Shown one piece after another: positions 9,645-16,219 of a DNA stretch of 25,048 nucleotides. Positions within the stretch are counted from its first letter, which is position 1; the number at the start of each line of letters is the position of its first letter. The position numbers and the translations under genes are program-made. Source of the DNA: JAVBKA01 sp031546715 (GTDB lineage Bacteria; Bacillota; Clostridia; Oscillospirales; UBA929); contig JAVBKA010000236.1 in NCBI GenBank assembly GCA_031546715.1, positions 1 through 25,048 on the forward strand, written 5' to 3'. Under the pieces are notes generated by a model. That model saw nothing but the letters and a program-made list of their open reading frames with translations. It was not told where the DNA came from and ran no database searches.

Positions 9645-9687
9645 TTTCAATAAAAGACTTGATAAAGTACTTGATTTTTTATTGAAA
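9645..9687 (+). repeat. AT-rich inverted repeat between fusA and tuf
   Basis: TTTCAATAAAA (9645-9655) and TTTTATTGAAA (9677-9687) form an 11-bp perfect inverted repeat. The 21-base loop holds two copies of ACTTGAT. The right arm lies within the spacer of the proposed tuf promoter. It could be a weak attenuator at the end of the fusA transcript or an operator-like site; the AT-rich composition makes chance pairing more likely. Confidence 0.45.
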
Positions 9688-9699
9688 CTCGTATAGAAT
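9671..9699 (+). promoter_or_regulatory. Promoter for tuf
   Basis: TTGATT (9671-9676), a 17-base spacer and TAGAAT (9694-9699) make a good sigma-A-type promoter. It lies 46 bases before the tuf ATG, so tuf can be expressed independently of the str operon. Confidence 0.65.
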
Positions 9700-9744
9700 A
9701 ACTAGGAAAAATAACAAGATATTTACAAGGAGGATTAATTTCTC

Positions 9745-10944
9745 ATGGCTAAACAAAAATTTGAGCGTAACAAACCTCACGTTAACATTGGAACCGTTGG
9801 TCACGTTGACCATGGTAAGACTTCTCTGACTGCTGCTATTACTAAGGTTCTCTCTATGGAAGGTAAAGCACACTACACTGCTTACGACATGATCGATAAA
9901 GCACCTGAAGAGAGAGAACGCGGCATCACCATCAACACCTCACACGTTGAGTATGAAACAAAGCTTCGCCACTATGCCCACGTTGACTGCCCTGGTCATG
10001 CTGACTACATTAAGAACATGATTACCGGAGCTGCACAAATGGACGGCGCAATCCTTGTTGTTTCCTCACCGGACAGCGTTATGCCACAAACACGTGAGCA
10101 TATTTTGCTTGCCCGTCAGGTAGGCGTTCCACAAATCGTAGTATTTATGAACAAGGTTGACCAAGTTGACGATCCTGAGCTTCTTGAGCTCGTCGAAATG
10201 GAAATCCGTGAAGTTCTTTCTAAGTACGAATTTGACGGCGACAATATTCCAATCATCAAAGGCTCAGCTCTTCAAGCTCTTGAGTGCACAGGCACAACTC
10301 AAGATTCAGCAGAATATAAACCCATCCTTGAGCTTATGGACGCTGTTGACCGTTGGATTCCAACACCAGACCGTAAAGCTGACCTACCATTCCTTATGCC
10401 AGTTGAAGACGTTTTCACAATCACAGGTCGCGGCACAGTTGCTACCGGTCGTGTAGAGCGTGGACAACTTAAAATCGGTGAGGAAATTGAAATTGTCGGT
10501 ATCCGTGACACACGCAAGGCAATTGTTACAGGTATTGAAATGTTCCACAAATCACTTGATTACGCAGAAGCTGGCGATAACGCAGGCTGCTTGCTCCGTG
10601 GTATCAACAAAACTGATATCGAACGCGGACAGGTTCTTGCAAAACCAAAATCAATCCTTCCACTAACTAAATTCCGTGGACAGGTTTACGTTTTGAATAA
10701 AGAAGAAGGCGGACGTCACACACCATTCTTTGGTAACTATCGCCCACAATTCTTCTTCCGCACAACAGACGTTACTGGTGTAGTTAATCTTCCAGAAGGC
10801 ATCGAAATGTGTATGCCTGGCGATAACGTCGAAATGGACGTTGAATTGATTACTCCTGTTGCTATCGAAGAAGGACTTCGCTTTGCTATCCGCGAAGGCG
10901 GTCGCACAGTAGGTTCAGGCGTCGTTATCAAAACAACTAAGTAA
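9745..10944 (+). CDS. tuf: Elongation factor Tu
   Basis: EF-Tu is the GTPase that delivers aminoacyl-tRNA to the ribosome. The protein has 399 residues, normal for Bacillota. Motifs are GHVDHGKT (19-26), RGITIN (59-64), DCPGH (81-85), NKVD (136-139) and the C-terminal LRFAIREGGRTVGSGVV. AAGGAGG (9727-9733) precedes the ATG by 11 bases, a slightly long spacing. The gene has its own promoter and a strong terminator (10960-10990). One oddity is the segment SSPDSVMPQTREH at about 107-119, where nearly all bacterial EF-Tu proteins read DGPMPQT; the glycine-proline pair is replaced by serine-valine. No second tuf copy is in the window. Confidence 0.98.
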   Translation: MAKQKFERNKPHVNIGTVGHVDHGKTSLTAAITKVLSMEGKAHYTAYDMIDKAPEERERGITINTSHVEYETKLRHYAHVDCPGHADYIKNMITGAAQMDGAILVVSSPDSVMPQTREHILLARQVGVPQIVVFMNKVDQVDDPELLELVEMEIREVLSKYEFDGDNIPIIKGSALQALECTGTTQDSAEYKPILELMDAVDRWIPTPDRKADLPFLMPVEDVFTITGRGTVATGRVERGQLKIGEEIEIVGIRDTRKAIVTGIEMFHKSLDYAEAGDNAGCLLRGINKTDIERGQVLAKPKSILPLTKFRGQVYVLNKEEGGRHTPFFGNYRPQFFFRTTDVTGVVNLPEGIEMCMPGDNVEMDVELITPVAIEEGLRFAIREGGRTVGSGVVIKTTK

Positions 10945-10959
10945 TTAAACTTGCTTTAG

Positions 10960-10990
10960 TGCCGAGTGGGTGACCACTCGGCATTGTTTT
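10960..10990 (+). terminator. Intrinsic terminator of tuf
   Basis: TGCCGAGTGG (10960-10969) pairs perfectly with CCACTCGGCA (10974-10983) around a GTGA tetraloop, and TTGTTTT follows. It sits 16 bases after the tuf stop codon. Confidence 0.92.
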
Positions 10991-11029
10991 GCGAAGAATT
11001 ATGTTAAAAACTAAAAAAATATACGACAA

Positions 11030-11060
11030 AAAAGAAGGTTGACATTGCCGACCTTCTTTT
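11030..11060. terminator. Bidirectional terminator between tuf and the HPr-like gene
   Basis: AAAAGAAGGT (11030-11039) pairs with ACCTTCTTTT (11051-11060). The hairpin is followed by T-rich sequence on both strands. It should end the minus-strand HPr-like transcript, whose stop codon is 40 bases away, and back up tuf termination on the plus strand. Confidence 0.85.
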
Positions 11061-11099
11061 GTACAGTCAATTGTGCGCTATAGTGACGCTAGTTTTGCT

Positions 11100-11336
11100 T
11101 TACTTTACTACGAAATGCTCGATAGCTTTGTAGAATGTCTGACCATCCTCGTCAGTACCATGTACTTCAACGTTTATTGGTTTTGCGAGGTCTACGCTGA
11201 AAATACCCATAATGGATTTGGCATCAATGATGTATCGTCCGCTGATGATATCAATATCAAATGGCATTTGGCATGCGGCATTAACGAACTGTTTAACATC
11301 ATTGATAGAGGACAGTTGCACAGAAAAAGCTTTCAT
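11100..11336 (-). CDS. HPr/Crh-like protein without the phosphotransfer histidine
   Basis: This 78-residue protein has the HPr fold signature. The regulatory segment DAKSIMGIFSVDLAKP (38-53) matches the part of HPr around serine 46, the residue phosphorylated by HPr kinase in Bacillota, here S41. The N-terminal active-site loop, normally GIHARPA with the histidine that carries phosphate in the PTS, reads SSINDVKQ, and there is no histidine before residue 59. It should therefore not pass phosphate from enzyme I to sugar permeases. By analogy with Bacillus Crh, which lacks the histidine but keeps the serine, a regulatory role is inferred. The ATG at 11336 has AAAGGGG upstream, a promoter lies at 11380-11407, and a terminator follows. 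It is a single-gene unit divergent from mtaB. Confidence 0.85.
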   Translation of the reverse strand: MKAFSVQLSSINDVKQFVNAACQMPFDIDIISGRYIIDAKSIMGIFSVDLAKPINVEVHGTDEDGQTFYKAIEHFVVK

Positions 11337-11379
11337 CTTGTTTTTATTCCCCTTTATGATATACTTGAATACGCTTACT

Positions 11380-11407
11380 ATTATATACGATTACTGGAAA
11401 AAAACAA
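11380..11407 (-). promoter_or_regulatory. Promoter for the HPr-like gene
   Basis: Read on the minus strand, TTGTTT (11407-11402), a 16-base spacer and a consensus TATAAT (11385-11380) lie about 45 bases ahead of the ATG. The same gap must hold the start region for mtaB on the plus strand, for which no convincing promoter was picked. Confidence 0.6.
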
Positions 11408-11435
11408 CTGTTATTTTAGCAGAGGAAAAGAAAAA

Positions 11436-12698
11436 ATGAGAATACTTTTTTGTACTCTTGGTTGCAAAGCAAATCAAGCCGATACTGGGGCGATGTCGGC
11501 ATACTTAACCAGCCGCGGTCACACCACTTCGGAGGAAGGCGAACCCTGCGACGCCATTGTAATCAACACCTGCACCGTTACCGCCGTCAGTGACGCTAAG
11601 TCACGGAAAACTATCCGCCATTATCGGCGCGAGTACCCAAATGCGCTGCTTTGTGTCTGCGGTTGCCTTCCTGCGGTGGCAGACGTGGGAGAAGTAGCGG
11701 ATATTGACCTCATCGGCTCAAGTAAGGACAGAATTGCTTTTGCGGCGGCGGTTGAGGCACTGCACGAAAAGAAAATTCAACCACCGCTTGAATCGGCTCA
11801 GCCAGACTTTGAAATTTTGCCAGCGTCTACTACAGATGGACGGACAAGAGCATATCTAAAAATCCAAGACGGCTGCGAGAACTTTTGCAGCTACTGCATA
11901 ATACCAAAAGCGAGAGGCAAATGTCGCTCCCTACCTATTGCGGACGCTGTCCGACTGGCAAAGGACGCATTTTCAAACGGTAGCCATGAGCTTGTGCTTA
12001 CAGGTATTGAAATTTCGTCTTACAACTTTGGTCTTGTCACGCTGTTACAAGCCTTAAGCACGGAAATCCCAGAACTGCGCATTAGACTAGGTTCTCTAGA
12101 GCCAACAGTGTTCACAGAGGAAACTGTTTTAGAAATGCAGAAGTGCAAAAATCTTTGCCCGCATTTTCACATTTCCTTACAAAGCGGAAGCGACAGTGTT
12201 CTTCGCCGAATGAACCGTAAGTATGATACAGCCTGCTATGCTAAAGCAGTTCAACTGTTGCGCAACGCTTTTAACAATCCTGCCATCACCACTGACTTAA
12301 TTTGCGGCTTCCCTGCGGAAACAGAGGCGGAGCATTCGGAAACACTAGCGTTTGTGGAAAAAATAGGCTTTTCGTCAATGCATATTTTCCCGTACTCACG
12401 CCGACCCGAAACCCCCGCCGCCAATATGCAGGGTCATCTTACGAAAGCTGAAAAGCAAGCTCGTTGCGCCGAAGTTGGAACGCTTGAAGAGAAAATGAAA
12501 AAAGCCTATCTGGAAACTCAGTTAGGCACAGTGTTGCAGGTATTAGTTGAGAATAATGAGTCCGATTGCTCGGTGGGGCATAGTGAAAACTACGTTTCGG
12601 TTAGAGTTAATGGAATTTTTCCACAAGGTAGTGTTGTAGCAGCTAAAATTATCGGACTTGAGGGCGACACTCTGGTTGGCGTAGCCTGTTCTGAGTAG
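11436..12698 (+). CDS. mtaB: tRNA (N6-threonylcarbamoyladenosine37-C2) methylthiotransferase
   Basis: This is a radical-SAM enzyme that adds a methylthio group to t6A37 of ANN-decoding tRNAs such as tRNA-Lys, giving ms2t6A. It has 420 residues in three parts. The N-terminal MTTase domain has TLGCKANQ with C10, NTCTVT with C46 and CGC with C77, the ligands of the auxiliary iron-sulfur cluster. The radical-SAM core has C147, C151 and C154 in GCENFCSYCIIPKARG. The C-terminal TRAM domain is from about residue 360. TLGCKxNQ is typical of MtaB rather than MiaB or RimO. The start is set at the ATG at 11436 (AGAGGA upstream); the open frame runs 121 codons further 5', but that stretch lies antisense to the HPr-like gene and is not family-like. 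A bidirectional terminator follows. Confidence 0.93.
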   Translation: MRILFCTLGCKANQADTGAMSAYLTSRGHTTSEEGEPCDAIVINTCTVTAVSDAKSRKTIRHYRREYPNALLCVCGCLPAVADVGEVADIDLIGSSKDRIAFAAAVEALHEKKIQPPLESAQPDFEILPASTTDGRTRAYLKIQDGCENFCSYCIIPKARGKCRSLPIADAVRLAKDAFSNGSHELVLTGIEISSYNFGLVTLLQALSTEIPELRIRLGSLEPTVFTEETVLEMQKCKNLCPHFHISLQSGSDSVLRRMNRKYDTACYAKAVQLLRNAFNNPAITTDLICGFPAETEAEHSETLAFVEKIGFSSMHIFPYSRRPETPAANMQGHLTKAEKQARCAEVGTLEEKMKKAYLETQLGTVLQVLVENNESDCSVGHSENYVSVRVNGIFPQGSVVAAKIIGLEGDTLVGVACSE

Positions 12699-12720
12699 TC
12701 AATAATGCTATAATGAAAAA

Positions 12721-12760
12721 CGGCTTGCGTCTCTTTTTTAGAGCGCAAGCCGATTTTTAT
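12721..12760. terminator. Bidirectional terminator between mtaB and the SPFH gene
   Basis: CGGCTTGCG (12721-12729) pairs with CGCAAGCCG (12744-12752), with an inner CTCT/AGAG extension across a bulge. ATTTTTAT follows on the plus strand and TTTTTCATT on the minus strand. It separates two convergent genes. Confidence 0.9.
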
Positions 12761-12790
12761 TAGAAAATGTTATCCGAGGCCATAAGAGGA

Positions 12791-13681
12791 TTAGCTCTTC
12801 AAAACTTCCGATAAGCCAGTTGCAAGACCTGCAAGTCCTTGAATTTCTGATGGAATAATAATTTTGGTTGCCTTGCCGTCAGCGGCTTTTGCAAAGGCTT
12901 CTAAGCTTTTCAGCTTGATTATGGTATCGGTTGGATTTGCTTCGTTAAGAAGTTTAATAGAGTCTGCAACGGCTTTCTGGACTGCCATAATAGCCTGTGC
13001 TTCGCCCTCAGCTTCTAAAATCTTCTGCTGCTTTACGGCGTCCGCTCGAAGTATGGCTGATTGCTTTTCGCCTTCTGCAACTAAAATCTGAGATGCCTTT
13101 TCGCCCTCTGCTTTAAGAATGGCCTGACGGCGTTCGCGCTCTGCCTTCATCTGTTTTTCCATGGATTCCTGAATTTCCTTAGGCGGCAAAATGCTCTTAA
13201 GCTCAACGCGGTTTACCTTAATTCCCCATGGGTCGGTTGCAATATCAAGAATCGCACGCATTTTTGTGTTAATAACATCACGGCTGGTAAGGGTCTGGTC
13301 AAGCTCTAAATCACCGACAATGTTACGCAGAGTAGTGGCGGTTAGGTTCTCAATAGCATTTAGGGGACGCTCAACTCCGTATGTATACAGCTTAGGGTCA
13401 GTGATTTCAAAATAAATAACAGTGTCAATTTGCATGGTGACATTGTCCTTAGTAATAACTGGCTGAGGAGGGAAGTCTACGACCTGCTCTTTAAGAGAAA
13501 CGATTTTTGAGATTCTCTCGATGAACGGGATTTTAAAATGCAAGCCTGTTTTCCAAACCGTATGAAACACGCCCAAACGCTCGATTACGTAGCCACTAGC
13601 CTGCTGAACGATTTTAATGTTTGCAATAATAAAGGCAACTAAAAATACTGCTAGAATTGCGATAATAATCTCTGGTCCCAT
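12791..13681 (-). CDS. SPFH/band 7 (stomatin-like) membrane protein
   Basis: This 296-residue protein belongs to the stomatin/prohibitin/QmcA family of membrane scaffolds that form oligomers at the inner membrane. A single N-terminal transmembrane helix (about 3-25) is followed by the SPFH domain, with ERLGVFHTVWKTGLHFKIPF and ITKDNVTMQIDTVIYFEITDP. Then comes a long charged helical coiled coil (about 170-235) with repeated AEGEK units. The C-terminus has the IIPSEIQGLAGLATGL end common in this family. The upstream gene is NfeD-like, 11 bases away, and its stop codon overlaps the ribosome binding site GAGGG, so the two are coupled. NfeD-stomatin pairing is a well-known conserved arrangement. 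The molecular role in this organism is unknown. Confidence 0.92.
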   Translation of the reverse strand: MGPEIIIAILAVFLVAFIIANIKIVQQASGYVIERLGVFHTVWKTGLHFKIPFIERISKIVSLKEQVVDFPPQPVITKDNVTMQIDTVIYFEITDPKLYTYGVERPLNAIENLTATTLRNIVGDLELDQTLTSRDVINTKMRAILDIATDPWGIKVNRVELKSILPPKEIQESMEKQMKAERERRQAILKAEGEKASQILVAEGEKQSAILRADAVKQQKILEAEGEAQAIMAVQKAVADSIKLLNEANPTDTIIKLKSLEAFAKAADGKATKIIIPSEIQGLAGLATGLSEVLKS

Positions 13682-13692
13682 TTACAATTCCC

Positions 13693-14142
13693 TCATTTCT
13701 TAATTAAAGCTGGTTCTGCTTCAACGATGAGCTTTACGCCCTCAATTGACCTTACAATGACCTGCGATTGTGCCGAAATAGCTTCGCCGCTTTTACTCCG
13801 TGCCGTCCAGTCTTTTCCTGCGACGATTACGGAGCCGGTGGCCTTGACATTGTCAATTTCTTCTGTGACAACTCCAAGCATTCCGATGTTTCTGTCTGCA
13901 TTAGTGCTGATTCTTTTTGAATTGACGTATTTTTGCGCAAGAGGTCTGGTGAAAAATAGCAAAACTGCCGAGGTTACGATGCATAATGTAATTTGTAACG
14001 ACAGCGGTGCGCCTAATAAGGACGCAAGCAACGCAACCAATGAGCCGAGGGCAAACCAGACGGCAACCATAGAAATTGTGAAGCTTTCAACGATTGCGAG
14101 GACAATTACGAGCACTAACCAGATTGTTTCATGCAACTCCAA
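13693..14142 (-). CDS. NfeD-like membrane protein
   Basis: This protein of 149 residues has two to three hydrophobic helices in its first 70 residues, including LVLVIVLAIVES and ALGSLVALLASLLGAPLSL. A soluble beta-rich C-terminus from about residue 85 (GMLGVVTEEID... GSVIVAGKDWTARS) fits the OB-fold domain of short NfeD proteins. These partner with SPFH proteins. The start is set at TTG 14142, eight bases after AGGAGG (14156-14151). An in-frame GTG at 14151 overlaps that ribosome binding site and cannot use it. The gene has its own promoter (14191-14219) and leads the two-gene NfeD-SPFH unit. The protease domain of long NfeD proteins is absent. Confidence 0.88.
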   Translation of the reverse strand: MELHETIWLVLVIVLAIVESFTISMVAVWFALGSLVALLASLLGAPLSLQITLCIVTSAVLLFFTRPLAQKYVNSKRISTNADRNIGMLGVVTEEIDNVKATGSVIVAGKDWTARSKSGEAISAQSQVIVRSIEGVKLIVEAEPALIKK

Positions 14143-14190
14143 GTTATTCACCTCCTGTTTGGCAGAAAACTTATCGTCCTGCCTGCAACT

Positions 14191-14219
14191 ATAGTATCAT
14201 ATGTTGTTGCAAATGTAAA
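14191..14219 (-). promoter_or_regulatory. Promoter for the NfeD-SPFH unit
   Basis: On the minus strand, TTTACA (14219-14214), exactly 17 spacer bases and TACTAT (14196-14191) form a good sigma-A-type promoter. The -35 directly abuts the terminator hairpin of the upstream helix-turn-helix gene. Confidence 0.7.
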
Positions 14220-14250
14220 TACCCTAGGTAAATAATTTTTACCTAGGGTA
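14220..14250 (-). terminator. Terminator hairpin after the HTH gene
   Basis: TACCCTAGGTAAA (14220-14232) pairs perfectly over 13 bases with TTTACCTAGGGTA (14238-14250), loop TAATT. On the minus strand it lies 17 bases after the HTH gene stop and is followed by TTTACATTT, a broken T-run. It also insulates the NfeD promoter. Confidence 0.75.
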
Positions 14251-14266
14251 ATTTTAGCTTACGCAC

Positions 14267-15319
14267 CTAATTTTTCATGGAACTTTTGATAAGCTTGTCA
14301 ACTGTTTCTCGGCACAAGAATGGTGCAATGCGCCGAACCTTATCAATGGTAATATTGCTGTTTTCACTGGTAACCAGACGCTCAAGAACCTCTGAATTCA
14401 AATAGGGCGCAAGTACCACGATTAAATTCCAGCCAGCGTCAGTACTGTCCTCCATGAATCTTTCAATAAGCTTTTCAAGAGATTTGCGTGATAAAAACGG
14501 TGCAATACTAGCAACCTTATGAACCGACGCTTTAAAATCCAGCTCATCAACCAGTGCATCAAGGGTTTCGGTGGATGCATACGGTGCTAAGCTGATAATT
14601 TTGTTCCAGTTATCGCCGTTATCAGATGAGCCGTTGGAATTCATAAACCTGCCGCGGTTGACATGCACAGCCCTCAAGGCTTCTTCTGCCTCACGGCGTT
14701 CTTCTTCAGCTTCTCGGAGATCCTCTTCCGCCTCGCGGCGTTCTTCTTCTATTTCCTCAAGAGTTTCTTGAATTTCGCAATCGGCATCATCGAATGCGCT
14801 ATTGATTTCAACCTCAAGGCTTTCAAAAACGCCTTCTAAACCTTTTATGCCCTTAAGTCCACCTAAAACGCTCTTAATCGTAACCTTTACGCCGGACATT
14901 ATGCCCGAAACATCGGGGAATTCTATTTGAGGCATCTCAAAAATAGTGTCTGTACTACTGGCAGTGGGGTCTTCCTGTGTTTTCTGTTCACAATTTTGTT
15001 CTGGTGCAGATGTGTCCACGGCTTTTGGCGCAGATATGTCTTTGGGCATGGCTTCGTCTGCAGATTCCTCAATTAATTCAGTAAAAGCATAGGTCTCTGC
15101 GTCATAGTTCTCGGCTGCGCTGAGCATTCTGTCAACAGAAGTGCCCAAGGCTCTTGCGGCGGCGGCCAGCATAGAGATATCGGGCATAGATTCGCCGCGT
15201 TCCCAGTTAGATACCGCCTGATGCGATATTCCGAGACACTCGGCAAGCTTACCTTGAGTTAAGCCCTTGGTTTTGCGCAGAAATTGAATATATGCGCCTA
15301 ATTTTTGATTATCGAACAT
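14267..15319 (-). CDS. XRE-type HTH protein with coiled coil and tandem APY/APFL repeats
   Basis: This 350-residue protein has three parts. Residues 7-63 are a clear XRE/Cro-type helix-turn-helix (LRKTKGLTQGKLAECLGISHQAVSNWERG). A linker rich in T, S, E and D follows. Next is a charged coiled coil at about 183-213, built from a repeated EERREAEE unit that is also a direct repeat in the DNA (about 14690-14760). The last 115 residues hold four helical repeats with the cores SLAPYASTETLDALV, SIAPFLSRKSLEKLI, VLAPYLNSEVLERLV and RIAPFLCRETVDKLI. Units 1 and 3 begin with WN and units 2 and 4 with KV, so the block looks like a duplicated two-repeat module. No known family name is claimed. A DNA-binding regulator that senses through a protein-protein module is inferred. 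GGAGG precedes the ATG by eight bases, and a 41-codon ORF overlaps the start. Confidence 0.88.
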   Translation of the reverse strand: MFDNQKLGAYIQFLRKTKGLTQGKLAECLGISHQAVSNWERGESMPDISMLAAAARALGTSVDRMLSAAENYDAETYAFTELIEESADEAMPKDISAPKAVDTSAPEQNCEQKTQEDPTASSTDTIFEMPQIEFPDVSGIMSGVKVTIKSVLGGLKGIKGLEGVFESLEVEINSAFDDADCEIQETLEEIEEERREAEEDLREAEEERREAEEALRAVHVNRGRFMNSNGSSDNGDNWNKIISLAPYASTETLDALVDELDFKASVHKVASIAPFLSRKSLEKLIERFMEDSTDAGWNLIVVLAPYLNSEVLERLVTSENSNITIDKVRRIAPFLCRETVDKLIKSSMKN

Positions 15320-15434
15320 TGCTTAATCCTCCCAATATCATTGACTGCATTAGATAAATACAAAATGGACTCTCGACTTTTTTAAGCTGCATCCGCTTCC
15401 ATGTAGCGGTGGTATTTTTAATACGCTTTTTCAC
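15309..15434 (-). CDS. Possible 41-residue basic small protein overlapping the HTH gene
   Basis: An open frame begins at GTG 15434, nine bases after AGAGGAG, and ends with TAA at 15311-15309. This overlaps the first 11 bases of the HTH gene in another frame. It would encode a basic peptide starting MKKRIKNTTATWKRM and ending LGGLSNVR. The ribosome binding site of the HTH gene lies inside it, a layout typical of translational coupling. No family is recognised. It could be a real small protein, a leader peptide that controls the regulator, or chance. Confidence 0.4.
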   Translation of the reverse strand: MKKRIKNTTATWKRMQLKKVESPFCIYLMQSMILGGLSNVR

Positions 15435-15492
15435 ATGCATCCGCTCCTCTTTGGTCTGTCAGTACGTCAGATCTTGAATGTAACCTGTTAAT

Positions 15493-15506
15493 CGTCGGGC
15501 CCGACG
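15493..15506. promoter_or_regulatory. 14-bp GC-rich palindrome, possible operator
   Basis: CGTCGGGCCCGACG is a perfect palindrome in an otherwise AT-rich gap. It lies just downstream of the candidate start point of the HTH gene. It is flanked by GTAACCTG (left) and GTGACCTG (right), which differ by one base. An autoregulatory operator for the XRE-type protein is possible. Confidence 0.4.
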
Positions 15507-15525
15507 TGACCTGCTGTCAGACTTA

Positions 15526-15554
15526 ACGATACCCCAGCAGACAGTGAAAAGCAA
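15526..15554 (-). promoter_or_regulatory. Candidate promoter for the small ORF/HTH unit
   Basis: On the minus strand, TTGCTT (15554-15549), 17 bases and TATCGT (15531-15526) give a moderate match. It would leave a leader of about 85 bases before the small ORF, containing the palindrome at 15493-15506. Confidence 0.4.
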
Positions 15555-15661
15555 TCAATCCGAGCTTGAATCGGACTCAACCAAAGTTTGAGCAAGCAAT
15601 TCAAGTGATGCTTTATACAAAAGCACTAACATGACTACGCCATATATTGTGGATATAGTTA

Positions 15662-15690
15662 TTGACAAGCTATATATGGTATGATATAGT
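15662..15690 (+). promoter_or_regulatory. Strong promoter for the hemerythrin gene
   Basis: A perfect TTGACA (15662-15667), a 17-base spacer and TATAGT (15685-15690), with TG at 15682-15683 as an extended -10 element. This is the best promoter match in the window and lies 48 bases before the ATG. Confidence 0.85.
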
Positions 15691-15738
15691 GAAAAAGTCG
15701 AAATATCAATACATTGCAAAACTAAAAGGAGGATTATT

Positions 15739-16149
15739 ATGGCTACATTATGGCGCGATAACTTAGTTGTTGGGGTAGCGGAAATTGATAACGAGCACAA
15801 AACGCTTGTTAAGGCACTGGACGATTTATTGGCGGCTTGTGCCACGGGACAGGGGAGAGCGCATGTTGCAAAAACCCTCGATTTTGTCCATGAATATACA
15901 AAAACTCATTTCGGACATGAGGAACAGCTTCAAATGCAGTATAAATACCCAGATATGAACGCTCATAAAAGATTACATGCCACCTATGTCGCCAACATCG
16001 TTTCACTGACAAAAGAGCTGGAAGCCACAGGCGGCGGAATTATATTCGTTCAAAAAGTCACAAAAACCTTGGGAGATTGGCTCCTTAACCACATAAGCAC
16101 TGAGGACAAAAAGGTCGGTGCCCATATCCAAGCATCAAGAGGGAAGTAA
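15739..16149 (+). CDS. Bacteriohemerythrin (single-domain hemerythrin)
   Basis: This 136-residue four-helix protein binds a non-heme di-iron centre that reversibly carries oxygen. All seven canonical ligands are visible in order: H20, H57, E61 (HFGHE), H76, H80, H118 and D123 (NHISTED). The N-terminal LVVGVAEIDNEHKTL is the usual start of the family. There is no fused signalling or membrane domain, so it should be a soluble cytoplasmic oxygen binder. In an anaerobe this suggests oxygen scavenging or sensing; that role is inferred. AAAAGGAGG lies seven bases before the ATG. It is a single-gene unit with a near-consensus promoter, so it is probably well expressed, and a perfect hairpin follows the stop codon. 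Confidence 0.95.
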   Translation: MATLWRDNLVVGVAEIDNEHKTLVKALDDLLAACATGQGRAHVAKTLDFVHEYTKTHFGHEEQLQMQYKYPDMNAHKRLHATYVANIVSLTKELEATGGGIIFVQKVTKTLGDWLLNHISTEDKKVGAHIQASRGK

Positions 16150-16158
16150 TTTGCTATA

Positions 16159-16190
16159 ACAGAATGGACGGCGTGAGCCGTCCATTCTGT
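16159..16190. terminator. Perfect 14-bp hairpin between hemerythrin and a membrane protein gene
   Basis: ACAGAATGGACGGC (16159-16172) pairs with GCCGTCCATTCTGT (16177-16190) around a GTGA tetraloop, the same loop as in the tuf terminator. Neither strand has a T-run after it. It lies between two convergent genes and probably marks the 3' end of one or both transcripts. Confidence 0.6.
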
Positions 16191-16219
16191 GTGATATAGT
16201 ATTGTACATGGGTAAAATA

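Larger units (their letters stand above)
15435..15661. other. Intergenic stretch between the HTH unit and the hemerythrin promoter
   Basis: No coding region is convincing here. It holds a 14-bp GC palindrome (15493-15506), a candidate minus-strand promoter (15526-15554), a second copy of TGCATCCGCT (15436-15445, first at 15388-15397), and CTGCTG/CAGCAG (15511-15516 and 15535-15540). There are also small inverted repeats such as TCCGA/TCGGA. A minus-strand open frame over 15555-15845 has no ribosome binding site and runs into the hemerythrin gene; it is treated as noise. Confidence 0.5.

Noticed and set aside
11073..11435. 121-codon N-terminal extension of the mtaB frame
   Set aside because: It lies antisense to the HPr-like gene, has no family resemblance, and the ATG at 11436 has its own ribosome binding site and gives the standard N-terminus.
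14690..14760. Tandem DNA repeat in the HTH gene as a possible CRISPR-like or mobile repeat
   Set aside because: It is the DNA image of the in-frame EERREAEE coiled-coil repeat and has no spacer structure.
15555..15845. Minus-strand 96-codon frame with a hydrophobic middle
   Set aside because: It runs antisense through the hemerythrin start and its strong promoter, has no ribosome binding site, and its internal ATG start also lacks one.
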